Assembly (NCBI RefSeq): GCF_000208865.1
Contig: NC_018392.1
Location: forward strand, 3,275,348-3,339,347
DNA length: 64,000 bases
Source of the DNA: Neospora caninum Liverpool
Lineage: Eukaryota; Apicomplexa; Conoidasida; Eucoccidiorida; Sarcocystidae
Reading direction: 5' to 3'
Shown: positions 50,567-63,654 of the stretch, one piece after another
Numbering within the stretch: position 1 is the first letter of the stretch
Layout: each line of letters opens with the position of its first letter
Notes under the pieces: generated by a model
Seen by the model: the letters and a program-made list of their open reading frames with translations, nothing else
Told to the model about the DNA's origin: nothing
Database searches by the model: none
Program-made: the position numbers and the translations under genes

Positions 50567-53500
50567 TTTGTCAAACGTTTGTTGTGTTCCCGGCCAGCGG
50601 GACGGGGTTTCGCTGGGTCCACGGTCCCATATGCTGATTGATTTCGTTTTTGTTCGTAATATGGCTGTTAGCTGGCACATGCCCGCCCCCTTCCTTCCCC
50701 TCGCGCCGATTTGCAGTACTGAAACTGATTCCGAACTTTTTGCATACGTCACAGTTGTATGAGTGCAAATCGAAGTGCCACAGCGGCTTGCCGAGAGAAA
50801 CCTCGGCTCCGCATGCACAGGAGTTTCCTTGCGGTCCCTTCCTAATACAGAGGGATGTCGTGGTATCGGTCTTATTCGGGCGAATCCTCAATCAGCTCGG
50901 TATGTCAGTTCCGCTTGTTGACGGCGCTCGCGGGTAGGCGCGGTGTACGGGAGAGGCCTTGGGGCCGCTCCCGGTGTCCCGCGGGCCTTGATTGGTCGTG
51001 AATGGCGGATTGCAGGAATTCCCAGAGTCGGTGCGTATGAGGAATTGTGGCCGGGCTTCACAGGCTGTAAGCAGGCGAGGTTGCGGTGACATTTTAATGG
51101 GGCTGATGATTACGAGCAGATGAATGGGGGGCGTCGGTCACGACAGCAGTAGATACGGGTGACGCCGGTGGACGATACGAGCAGGTTTTTTCCTGGTGGC
51201 CAGGTGCAAAGGCTCGTGCGAATTCCACTGCAGGGAATCTGCGCTGGAGATCTATAAAACGGTGCAGAGATACGGAGTTAGGAAGGATAGAGTACGGTCT
51301 TGCGACTTGCTGCTATTCGGCATATTAACACGATCGACTTTGTGACGCCTGGAAGGTTACCTTAGGGGGGGCGGCGGAGATGTGGCATTGGATGGTACGT
51401 ATCCACCCGGCGGCGGATGTCCATAGAAACCGAGTGTTACACGCGGGGGGGAAGTACGCCGAAGTAAAAGGAGCCGAGTGCGAAGGGTATCGACGCTCCG
51501 ACGCCAGCAAGGGGCGGCGCGCAGTCAACCGTACAAGGCGAACGTGAAGGCGATCGAACCATGGTCCCGAAGCTCCGTTTGCCCATTTGGTATTAGTCTC
51601 AGGAGGTAGGTAGTCCGGAATCAGGTGCTGCAGATCGAGTGCGAGTCCATTATTGGGAAGGTTTTGAAAACTGTACACGAGTCAGGCCAACGCTCTGGGA
51701 GGCATGCTTCCGTGTTGACAACAAAGCGGTGTAGCCTTCGGGACCGCTTGTGGAGGTCGGGGAGCTGACCGCTAGTTGGATTTGGGCTGCAAGCGCAGGC
51801 GGCTGCGGGGCAGGCGCGCCTGCTCCGGAAACACGCCAGCCGAAGACCAGTTCATGCTTACTGCTTCCGCCGTGGTGCTCCTCTGCAGCTCTTGTGGGTA
51901 TGGTTTTGTCATGGGGATTGTGATGGAACTGGTCAGGACAACCAGGAGAAATTCATTCACGTGAACAGCCTGGCGCAGACTGGCTAATAGGTTGCATGTC
52001 CGATGCAGCACGGGGTGACAGCAGCATGTGGGGCATGCCAGTGGGAGTGGACATTTGTGGCGATGACACTTGGCTCGGCTAGACCTTGTTGTGCCACGCG
52101 GATAGCCGTTACGACGCTGCTATTCCTGGACTGCTTGGTGGCTCCTGCAGAGACACCAGGGTATGGGGCCCTACGATTGCATCCTCTCCCCAACCGATCA
52201 GTAAATATTCGAGAATATCCGAGGACAGCAGGTGGCATGAACCATTGGGCGCAAGGACACGGTGACATCTCACGAGCATCAGAGGCAATACATTCTATTC
52301 TTCATGACGCCGGTACTGTCTTGTCGGCGAGGCTGATCACAGGGCGGACAGCGTCACCGTTCTGCTCCATAGGGGCAGCAAGCATGACGGCAGCTGTGGC
52401 CCTGCCGTTTTCACCAGGCTGACCATCTGACGTTTTGGGTGTGGCAACTAGTCTGTACGGCATTTGTAGTGGGTTGCATGCGAGGTAGCCACGAATCCCA
52501 AGCGATGCGGCTCTGAACGCATGAGAGGCTAAGCGCTGAGCCTGAGACAGTTCGTGGAGAGAGGCGGAAGGTCGTGGGTGTGCCTGGAAGGGAGCATCGA
52601 TTGAGGACTCTGTGATTCGGGATAGAGATGTTGCGGCAGACTTATAGGGTGCGCTTGACATGAAAGTCGTTGACGACGCTGGTAGGTTGCAGAGGTACTT
52701 GCGTTTTGTGATGGGGTATTGTGGCGGTTGAGAGGCTGTCACATAAGGGACCTCAAGAAGGAAGTGCACTGGTGTTGCACGTGATCGCATAGGCCCAGGG
52801 GCGCTGTATTTGTCGACAGCATGTGCTGGCAGGTGAGTTGCGTGTGGTGGTGTAGCAGGCTGATGTCATCTTGCTGGGCGCCGTTGTCTCGGGACCACAT
52901 GCTCATCTCCGTAGTTTGACGGTCCTGTCTGGCGCCATGGTTATTCGTGCCGGGTCCGTCCTAGCTATTTGGCGCGTTTAGCTTGATGCAGTAGGCGTCC
53001 ACCGCTCTGCGTGGCCACAGAAAAGGAGCGGCTATCATGCGACTGGTTACAGCCACTGTCGAAGGGCATGATTCTTTGAGTAGGATTGTAGTAAAGCGGG
53101 GTCAGGTCATGGTGGTGGATAATGTGGCATGGTGAGGTCGTATCATTGCAGCCGAAAGACCCGAGAGGCCCACGGGAAGGTGGGGGGAACTGTCTGCGGT
53201 ATGATGTGGCGTTTATGCTCGCACCCGTTGTGGCGTGTTCGTTCAGCTTGAGGACGTATGCAAGGGAGGCTTGGGAGTTTTTACGGGCAACATGAATACC
53301 GGCCTGGCAACCCGCAGTAGACTATTCCATCTGGTGGTTGGCGCCTTCCCGCGGTGTTTATAAGAGCCTCACGGTAGTGACAGCGTGCTGTTTGCATGCT
53401 GAGCACAGAATGGATGCCTTAGATGAGTATGGTATTAGAGTGAAGTATGCGGAAGCCTTCTGCACAGATGGCGCGACCCGCTTCATTGGTCATGAGTATA

Positions 53501-56500
53501 TGTTGACGTGAGCTCCACTAGGCTGTCCACCTCTACTGTTGGCGGTGCCGCTGGGATTTCCCGCGCTGCGCGTGCCGACGAGAGCGGAGTACACGGGCGG
53601 GATGGGGCTGTCTCACAGTCGTTCGGCCTGACGTAGGTGCAATCGATACATGATGGATGCCGCCAGTCGGTGTATGTTGGGTAACGGTTGAGGAGCGCGC
53701 TTCATGGGGAAGTCCGAGCGAGACGAACTGCCAGTGGGGGTGGGAGTGGAATGTGTAGTGGATTGGCCAGAGGAAAAGGTCTGATCTGGAGATAGCAGAT
53801 GATTGCTTGCGTTCGAGGCTTGTATCTGTGACCAGCGGTGTCTCGTGTGTGGCTAGTGGTTACTAGTGTGGCCTGGCTCAGTAGGATGGGACGGGTTTTG
53901 TATGCTGTGGCTGCGTGTATTAATGCTTTTGGGGAGATGCAGGCTACTTAAGCGCTTGGTCTAAGCCCACAAGAATGCCGCACAGGAGAGGCGGGAGGCG
54001 TAGGATGACCCGACATTCGCCGGCTCCTGCTAGCGGTTGTGATATGTTGAGTTGAGGCTTCACTCCCATCGCCGTTCGTGTCAAAGGGGACAACAACCAC
54101 TGCGGTGCCCATGTGACACTGGTGATCACGTCAAAGGATACTGTCGTTATTGGATGTCCTTGACAGGCTGTAGGTGGACAGTTCAGGTTCTGTCAGGCTG
54201 TCGACTCGCCTCTGGTGTCGAGGGGCCCATAATTTCGAGGCCGCTCTCTGGGCAGCGGCAGTGACGGACGCCATTGTTGATAAGTGTGTTCTCAGAAAGA
54301 GAATCAACTTGGGAATCGTTGTTTTGGCTCAGAGGGCGTTGCCCTAGGAGTATGAGCGATGTTTAGACGTGAGTCGTGGACGATGGTCCGAGGGCGCAGA
54401 GACCATTTGCATTTGGGATGTGCTGTTGTAGCGGCCGGGAGACCATCACAACGGCGGCGTCGAGAAGGATATCCGACGGCGTCGAATGCGGGCGTATATG
54501 TCCGGATATGCCGCCATTGTCAGAAGCATGTGCCGTCATAGCTCGTATGTGGGTATGTGTAGTGGACTGGCGTCATCTTGGTTAATTCCGTCGTCTCGGG
54601 ACCACACCAACACCGAACGTCGGCGGCTTTGCGCGAGGGCATACGCCACATGGGCCGGATGTCATCGACCTCATCTTTTTCAGCATTACACCGTAGGCCT
54701 TCGGCGGCAATGCGAGAACTGACGAGTGGATGGTCACTTTGCAAAGGCATCGCCGAGCATGCAAATAGTCGTGCGGCTGGCGAAGGGTGTGATTCCTCGA
54801 ATTTGGCTGTGGTGGCGGCGGGGTGGGCCAGTCAGAATGGCTGGTGTTGTGGCACGTTGACTCTATATAATCGCAGTAGAAACGTCCGCGAGACCCGATG
54901 GTAAATGGGGGATTGTCTGCTGCCTGGGCGGCCGCGCATGCGTTCTGGAAATGGCACAACGTGTTTCTTCAGGTGCAGGCAGTATGCGTGGACGGCGGAG
55001 GAGATGTTCCACGGGGCCTGGAGGCAGGCGAGGTATCTCGTAGCAGGCCTCTCAACAGGGGCGATGTGTGCAGCTACGACGTGTACAAGGTGTCTCACAG
55101 GGTTTGCCCGTCTTGTTTGATTGCGGAACACAGCACGCATACCTAGGATGAGAAGGCATTACAGCGCGTTCCGAGCACGGCGTCTGCGCACGGCAGGCTC
55201 CACGTTGTGTTGCTGGTAATGAGAGTGTGCTTATGCGGCTTTGATGGGCCTGTCCGTTATTACCGTTGGCGTTTTGGTTCTGGCATTTCCAATGCAGTAC
55301 TGCCCGACGGGAGCGTGGACGAGGGAGGCGACGCGGCACTGTCACACGGCCCTGTTTTGGTGGGCTCCTTTTATGGCCTGCATGTGGCTAGGTGGTTGTC
55401 TGGCGGTGGAGGTGGAGTGCACTCTATGAATTCGGAGCGGCTGTGAGTGTGGACGTAAGGTTCTTTCAAGGCTAGATTATAGCTAGTGGATTACACGTAC
55501 AGGTGTTGGGCACAGTTTTGAAGGACCGACTTGGTACTAACCCTGATCACCTGGAGTGCCAACGGCTACATGGTTGTGGTGATCATGAAGGGAGAAACAT
55601 GTGGTAAAATGCAGATATTGTGTTTCTCTCGGGAGGGTTGCACTGCGTGTGGGCGTATGTTATCAGTTACGTGGATGGCGCGGGACGAGGCATCCGGCGG
55701 CTCCCTTTTTACTCGACCTTGTGTGGGGCCGTGGGGCCGGCGGTCGCACATCTCGCCAGTCGAGGTGTGATGGATTGTCGTCTTGCTGCACAGTCTGTAG
55801 GCGCATGATAGGCAGTGTGTGTTGACTTGTCGGATACCTTGAGGGTGAGGTAGGGAGTTAATCAGGGGCGTCGGGAGGGAAGCGTCATTGAGGGTGGGCT
55901 TAAACGGTAAAACGAGGTTGCATGAGTGTATAGGCAAGAAACGTGGCTTACGAAGTAGTCACGATAGTGCGTGCTTCACATAGGTAAGAAAATTAACATG
56001 ATACTAGCCAAGGATACAGCAAACCAGATACTTGTAAAAATCTGGAGTACAAAGGTCTTTGCATCAGACCAAAAGAGTTCACTATTGGTACTAGGAAACA
56101 GGAGGTCGCGTTAGTTCTTGGGAATGCATGACCGGTTCTCCTGCTAGGTTTCAGTAATGGTTGCCCTAGGCGTCGTGTGTTGTAAAATCTGCCTTAGAAA
56201 GTAGTGAAGGCTTATTGCATGTGGTTTACATTCCCCGAGGATGGCTCATCATTCAAGGAGCCGGTGGAGGAGGCGGTCTGATGTGGTCTGCCTGCAGGTT
56301 TAGGTAGCAGTGCCGCCGGCATTTGCACCCGTGTTGACGTGGCGCCGTCCTCTGCTACCACTGCTCGTGCTCCGCAGGGGGTACGATTGGATGATTGTTT
56401 TGAAGTCACAATAGAAGGTACTAAACCGTCTGGCAGTGTCGAGCAGCACCCCCCCAGTGGGCCGAATATGGAAGCCGAGGGATCGAAAATTTATGCATCG

Positions 56501-57220
56501 AAACCCACTTCGATACTGTGGTACTGCATGGTGGGAAGAACGCCAGTTTAGGGCACTGCTATTGCATGGTTGCTCGTGTAGAGTATTTGAGACATACTGA
56601 AGGCGGGTGCCTTGCTCCACCGCTCATTTTCGTGCAGTCATTCCGGCCACAACATGGCGCTACGTGCTGCTCCTCCAGCTTGAGGACGTATGGACGGGCG
56701 GTGAGGATGTTGTTCCGAGCGGTCTTAAGGCAGACCGGGCAACACGAGACCAGACCACTCCACCAGCGGGTCGCGTTGTTTTGCAAATTCTGTCACTGTT
56801 TTATTTTGGTACCGAAAACAGTAAGAAGCTCGAGACTGGCTTGGTGTTCCAGTGTGTCGGACGGACGAGGTTTGCGCAGACCAGGTGCCACGTTTCCTTT
56901 ATTGTCATCGATATTTTTCATGATAGTGCTTGCGCCGTCCACCAGCAGAGGTGCGGCTGAATCGGGGTCCACTGGTGCTGTACACACATGCGCGTTGCGA
57001 AGCATCGAAGGGTGATGTGGCCCTGGCACTCCGTCGTTCCACGTGGCCTGAACCGTGTAGTGGGCTTTCTGTGGCTCGAGTGCCTGCCGGTTTAGGTGGA
57101 GTGCAGCGCATCACTTCGCAGCGCCTGCTGAGTGTGGACGCGAGCCTCGTTACGGAGTAAATCATAGTTATTGCGCTTACTGTAGATGTCGCAAGCGCAC
57201 TCTTCCAAACCACCCAAGTT
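50567..57220 (+). repeat. Diverged higher-order satellite
   Basis: An older layer of the same family. 52250-52760 aligns with 58715-59140 at moderate identity (gacatgaaagtcgttgacga and gcatgagaggctaagcgctg are shared with small changes). 53500-53650 aligns with 59955-60070. 54350-55140 resembles 33500-34250, and 55580-55900 is a fourth copy of the 31340-31660 piece. The 17-mer cagcttgaggacgtatg is identical at 53244 and 56676. No gene was seen. Confidence 0.6.
55945..56225. other. AT-rich island C
   Basis: About 280 bases clearly richer in A and T than the surroundings, inside the satellite. I could not align a neighbouring unit across it, so insertion is likely by analogy with islands A and B but not shown. 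Confidence 0.35.
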
Positions 57221-60200
57221 GTTGACCGGAGTCACCTTGAGTGCCAGCGCCGAGATGCTGGTGGTGTTCACGGGGTGAGACGCGTGTCGCATGTGTGCCA
57301 TGCACTTGAATTGTCTCGAACTGCGTGCGCTGCGTATTGATTTGGGGTGTGACTTGCGCCAATTGAGGTGGCTGAGGCATAGGGATGTTTGCCTTCTAGC
57401 CGAGTTCATGGTGAGCTTCGCGCAAGGATGTCGCGCATGTCTCAACTCGAGGCGTGGGTGCTGGACTGTGGTCTTGATACACAGGCTGTAGGCGGATCCG
57501 GGGCGTCGTGAGGGCACCGCGAGAGGGGGGGCACGGAACAGTGAGAGGCGGCAGATTCGGCCTCTCGCATGGTCGATCGCAAAGCACATAAGTCGGTCTA
57601 TGCAAGGGACGTTCGCGGTCAAATGAGTAGTCTATCTCTCTATCTCTGACAGAGTGACGGAGTTAGGCATGGTTGAGTGTGGTCTTGCAACCCAAAGCGA
57701 CGTAACATTTCCACTCGATGGACGTTGCTAGGAGCGGAATGTTGCCAGGAGGGGGGCAACGAGGTATCGAAATGGGGTGCGTCTGGCTACGAGACTGCGT
57801 GCATGCATAGAATCCAGATGTTATGAGGTGTGATGGTTTTCGGTGCGCAAAGCAAAAGTAGTAGTGCAGTGAGAGATGCGGGATCATGTGGGCGCAAGCG
57901 ACGCGAGCGTGGTCGTCCAGCGTAACAACACGCACCTCCAGGTAGGTGAGGTCCTGCTAGCACTCTTCGGGTGTTTCGTGTTCAGTCGCAGGAGGTAGGT
58001 GGTGCTTCACTCAGTGGTAATCGCTGACGGTGAATTGACTGGCTGTAAGCGTTGGCGAACTGTATGTTAGTCAGGCCAGCGAGACAAGTGGGTATTTGGG
58101 CGTGTCTCGCTTCAAGTGCGTAGGAAAGGGAACCGGTTGTGGCGGTCCGGGACCTGAGTGTGTATTGATTTCGGAGGGGTGCGGGGGCAGGGGGATGCGT
58201 GCAGGCGTGGCTGTGGAGGAGCCACTTCCCCTTCATGTCCAGTAATCTTTAGCGATTCTTCTGTGGTGTTGTCCTTCAGCTTCAGTCTGTATGCTCTTGA
58301 CTCGGGACTTGCGATGGAGTCGCTCACGGCACGTAGGATTCATTCGTCCACGTGTAGGGCCCGACGACAGGGTGTAATTGGAAGCATGCCGGATGCGGGG
58401 AAATGAACTCAGTATATATGGGGCATGAATGAGGGAATAGGCACTTTCGGTGCTGACTCGTGGCGTGCGCAGAATGTTTCGTGTCTCGCGATATCCAGAT
58501 CAAACGATCTTTTACTGATTGCATTTATGAAACGTGATTAGTTCACTTATCCAACACGATCCGGTTGTCGTGGCGCTGGTGATTTATGAATACTTGTTCA
58601 CTCGTGTAGAGCCACCACAATGTGTGGCCTTATGACTGCATTTTGTGCACACGGGTTCAGTAATCCGTCGAGAGTATGCGAGGTCGGCAGGCGGCCTGAG
58701 CCAGTGACCGAAGGACACAGTAACGTCTCACGAGCATCGGAGGCATCACCGTCCTGCACAGTGGGGGTAGGGATCACAACGGCAGCTATGGTTATGACGT
58801 TCTTGTATAGCTAACAATCTGGAGTGTTGGATGTGCGAACTAGACAGTACGGCACTTGCAGTGTCTTGGATGCGGCGTAGCCAGCGAAGCCGAAGCGATA
58901 TAACTCTGAACGCATGAGGGGTCATGCGCTGGACGGGACACAGTTCGGGGAGAGCCGCAGACGGTCGTGAGTGTGCTTCGAAGGGAGCATCGACTGTGGA
59001 ATCCGTGACTAAGGTTAGAGATGATGCGCGAGACGTGCAGGGTCCGCATGAGATGAAAGTCGTTGACGATGCGGCCAGGTTGCAGAGCTACCTGCGATTC
59101 GTGATGTGGTATTGTAGCTACCGAAGGGTTGCCACATAGGGGGTTCACCGTCGATAATATATGGTGCCGCTGCGTGTGAGCGTATATGCCCCGAAATGTA
59201 TGGATTGATGGAATCCTGTGCGGTCACGTCTAGTGCGTATGGTGTGGTTTCGATCCGGGGATACCCTGATTCATGTCGTGGACTTGGAACCACGCTCTCA
59301 TCTCCGTAGGCTGACGGTTGGGCACGGCAGAATTGCTACATGAACTGAGTAGCTGTGTCGCGTGTTTGCGCGGTTCAGCTCGAGACGGTACGTTGCCTGC
59401 GGCTTCGAGTGAAGTCAGGAGAATCGTGAAATCTGCAGCGACGTCGTGAAGCATCCCGAAGCACCGGGAGACTGCCGAAGGGCGTTAGTCATCGGACAGG
59501 CTTGTGCCGGCACCTGGTAGGCTTGTCCTGGTGTCCGTTGATTCCGAGCATTGCACCCACATCCTCGCGGTGGAATCGTGTGCCAAAACCACAGGTCGCG
59601 AAGAAAAGGTTTTCTGTAGCGGCTGCCACACATGCTCGTTGGGGACGTGGCAGAGTGGCGTTCTCGTCCAGCTCCAGACAGTAGGCACGGCCGGCGGCGA
59701 AGGAATGTTGCTGGCTGCTTACAGGCGGTCCACGCGCGGGCAAGACCATGCCCCATCTTGAAGCTTGTGCTGCTCTCCAGATCTAATAAGGACACTCAGC
59801 GAACGTCAATGATGGTGCGTGAGAGTGAAAGTGGAGAGCACTGCGGTAGTCCGCGGGATAGGGTGGACGTCACAGCGTGTCGAGCGAGTGAGGTTTGTGG
59901 AGACCAGCCGCCGCGTTTCTTCGATTGCCATGGTGGATTCATATATGTGACTGAGAGTGGTCCGTCCTCCATCCGCGCTGGCGGTGGCGCTGGGGATTTT
60001 AGTGAACTACTTGGCACCCGGCGAACGGACTAGAGGCGCACGGCAGCACTATCGCACAGTCGTTTCACGGGGGTTCCTTCGCGTATGTGTTGCATGCGGG
60101 TTGGCGGACTCCGGCCGGTGAGTGCATGGTAATGCTTGTGAGGGAGAGTGAGTCGTGATGTGGCTAGCGCGGCTCGTTTCAAGAGATGTTCCGAGTTATT

Positions 60201-60245
60201 CGCTTGCGGGTGGTGGGAGGCGTAATTCTGCAGAGCAAACATGCT
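57221..60245 (+). repeat. 3.0-kb tandem unit 1
   Basis: Starts at gttgaccggagtcacc. Its first roughly 740 bases and its last roughly 1,435 bases (from 58812) are nearly identical to unit 2. The middle (57980-58810) is only moderately similar. Confidence 0.85.
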
Positions 60246-63200
60246 GTTGACCGGAGTCACCTTGAGTGCCAGCGCCGAGATGCTGGTGGTGTTCACGGGG
60301 TGAGACGCGTGTCGCATGTGTGCCATGCACTTGAGTTGTCTCGAACCGCGTGCGCTGCTTATTGATTTGGGGTGTGACTTGCGCCAATTGAGGTGGCTGA
60401 GGCATAGGGATGTTTGCCTTCTAGCCGAGTTCATGGTGAGCTTCGCGCAAGGATGTCGCGCATGTCTCAACTCGAGGCGTGGGTGCTGGACTGTGGTCTT
60501 GATACACAGGCTGTAGGCGGATCCGGGGCGTCGTGAGGGCACCGCGAGAGGGGGGGCACGGAACAGTGAGAGGCGGCAGATTCGGCCTCTCGCATGGTCG
60601 ATCGCAAAGCACATAAGTCTGTCTATGCAAGGGACTTCTCGGTCAGATGGGGAGTCTATCTCTGACAGAGTGACGGAGTTAGGCATGGTTGAGTGTGGTC
60701 TTGCAACCCAAAGCGACGTAACATTTCCACTCGATGGACGTTGCTAGGAGCGGAATGTTGCCAGGAGAGGGGGACAAAGAGGCGTCGAAATGGGGTGCGT
60801 CTGGCTACGAGACTGCGTGCATGCATAGAAGCCAGATGTTACGAGGTGTGATGGTTTTCGGTGCGTGCAGCAAAAGCAATAGTGCAATGAGGGATGCGGG
60901 AGCATGTGGGCGCAAGCGACGCGAGCGTGGTCGTCCAGCGTAACAAGCGCACCTCTAGGTAGGTGAGGTGCTGCGAGCACTCTTCGGGTGTTTCGTGTTC
61001 AGTCGCAGGCGGTAGGTGGTAGCGGGTTCGGTGGTAAACGCCCACGTCGGTCCGGTTGGTTTCAGGCATCGAAGAGGGGTGTCCCAAGAACATAGGCGAT
61101 TCCTTTTCTTCTTCGAACCATTAAGTTCCGCAATATGGTCTGTATACAAATATTCAGGTTCGTGACGGTTGCTGTCACACGTACACGCGGTAGCAAACGA
61201 GCTTCAACTCCACTGTATTAATAGAACCCTATATTCTAGTTACTGTTATACATGCTACAACTGCTTCGCTTGTATGCATGTATCGTTGATACAACTTCTG
61301 GGAGAGACAGAGACAACAAAACGTATTCATTGTAAAGTCTAAACATAGTAAGGCATTCTAGACCTATACCAGTAGTTTCAGATAAGAACTATAGACTTTG
61401 CATTCATCGACTACAAAAGGCTACCAATATTTTGCTCGTATATATATGTAGATATTACTGCACGGGGCTGAGGCCAGGCAGCCGCTAGGCACGTGGGTAC
61501 GTCCCCTTGTAGAGGTCCGGGCGCTGAGTGCGTATTGATTTTGGGGGGGCAGTCCAGCTGTGCTACTAAGTTGATACGCGGTTATATATTTTCGACGTCA
61601 CGGGGGGCGGAGGACGCGGGGCAAGCGTGCCTGCGTAGGAGCAACTTCAGCTCCATGTCCATGAATGTATAGTGATTCTTTTTCGGCTTCTTTGTGCAGG
61701 TTGGGCTGGTATGTTGTTGTCGTGAGCAGGGTGACGGAAGCGCTTAGGGCCATCAGCAGATATGTTTCCACGTTTATGGCCCGGTGGGGGGAGTTACACT
61801 GCAAGCATTTCGGATGCGACGCGAAAGGCCATCAGCTTGCATCGGGAAAATACAGAGGAAATGAAATTTTTGGGAGCTTACACCTGGCGCGCGCAGAACG
61901 TTTTTGTACCGCGGATATCTCTCTTAGCACTGGTGACTTCGGAGTACTCGTCCTCCCGTGTAGAGACGGCAGGCTATTTGGCCTTGCAACTGCACATTGC
62001 GCACACTGGTTCCGTAATCCGTCAAGAGTATGCGAGGGGGGCACCCGCGAGCTCATAGACGCGGTAACTCTTTACGAGAATCGGAGCCACTGAGGCCCAT
62101 TCCTCATGGAGGCAGTACACCTTAACCGGGAACGTTCCTCAGAGAGACGACGGCGTCTCCGTCTTGCAAAACGGGATAGGCATCACAACAGCAGCTATGG
62201 ATATGACGTTCTTACATAGCTAACAATCTGGAGTGTTGGATGTGCGAACTAGACAGTACGGCACTTGCAGTGTCTTGGATGCGGCGTAGCCAGCGAAGCC
62301 GAAGCGATGTAACTCTGAACGCATGAGGGGTCATGCGCTGGACGGGACACAGTTCGGGGAGAGCCGCAGACGGTCGTGGGTGTGCTTCGAAGGGAGCATC
62401 GACTGTGGAATCCGTGACTCAGGTTAGAGATGATGCGCGAGACGTGCAGGGTCCGCATGAGATGAAAGTCGTTGACGATGCGGCCAGGTTGCAGAGCTAC
62501 CTGCGATTCGTGATGTGGTATTGTAGCTACCGAAGGGTTGCCACATAGGGGGTTCACCGTCGATAATATATGGTGCCGCTGCGTGTGAGCGTATATGCCC
62601 CGAAATGTATGGATTGATGGAATCCTGTGCGGTCACGTCTAGTGCGTATGGTGTGGTTTCGATCCGGGGATACCCTGATTCATGTCGTGGACTTGGAACC
62701 ACGCTCTCATCTCCGTAGGCTGACGGTTGGGCACGGCAGAATTGCTACATGAACTGAGTAGCTGTGTCGCGTGTTTGCGCGGTTCAGCTCGAGACGGTAC
62801 GTTGCCTGCGGCTTCGAGTGAAGTCAGGAGAATCGTGAAATCTGCAGCGACGTCGTGAAGCATCCCGAAGCACCGGGAGACTGCCGAAGGGCGTTAGTCA
62901 TCGGACAGGCTTGTGCCGGCACCTGGTAGGCTTGTCCTGGTGTCCGTTGATTCCGAGCATTGCACCCACATCCTCGCGGTGGAATCGTGTGCCAAAACCA
63001 CAGGTCGCGAAGAAAAGGTTTTCTGTAGCGGCTGCCACACATGCTCGTTGGGGACGTGGCAGAGTGGCGTTCTCGTCCAGCTCCAGACAGTAGGCACGGC
63101 CGGCGGCGAAGGAATGTTGCTGGCTGCTTACAGGCGGTCCACGCGCGGGCAAGACCATGCCCCATCATGAAGCTTGTGCTGCTCTCCAGATCTAATAAGG

Positions 63201-63654
63201 ACACTCAGCGAACGTCAATGATGGTGCGTGAGAGTGAAAGTGGAGAGCACTGCGGTAGTCCGCGGGATAGGGTGGACGTCACAGCGTGTCGAGCGAGTGA
63301 GGTTTGTGGAGACCAGCCGCCGCGTTTCTTCGATTGCCATGGCGGATTCATATATGTGACTGAGAGTGGTCCGTCCTCCATCCGCGCTGGCGGTGGCGCT
63401 GGGGATTTTAGTGAACTACTTGGCACCCGGCGAACGGACTAGAGGCGCACGGCAGCACTATCGCACAGTCGTTTCACGGGGGTTCCTTCGCGTATGTGTT
63501 GCATGCGGGTTGGCGGACTCCGGCCGGTGAGTGCATGGTAATGCTTGTGAGGGAGAGTGAGTCGTGATGTGGCTAGCGCGGCTCGTTTCAAGAGATGTTC
63601 CGAGTTATTCGCTTGCGGGTGGTGGGAGGCGTAATTCTGCAGAGCAAACATGCT
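60246..63654 (+). repeat. 3.4-kb tandem unit 2
   Basis: Same start and end as unit 1. The extra 384 bases match the size of the AT-rich island at about 61095-61465. From 62221 on, the offset from unit 1 is a constant 3409 bases with very few substitutions. Confidence 0.88.
61095..61465. other. AT-rich insertion island B
   Basis: About 370 AT-rich bases present in unit 2 and absent from the matching place in unit 1 (about 58040-58160). The sequence is unlike island A. No open frame of note, inverted ends or clear target duplication was seen. The origin is unknown; an organellar DNA insertion is one option. Confidence 0.5.
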
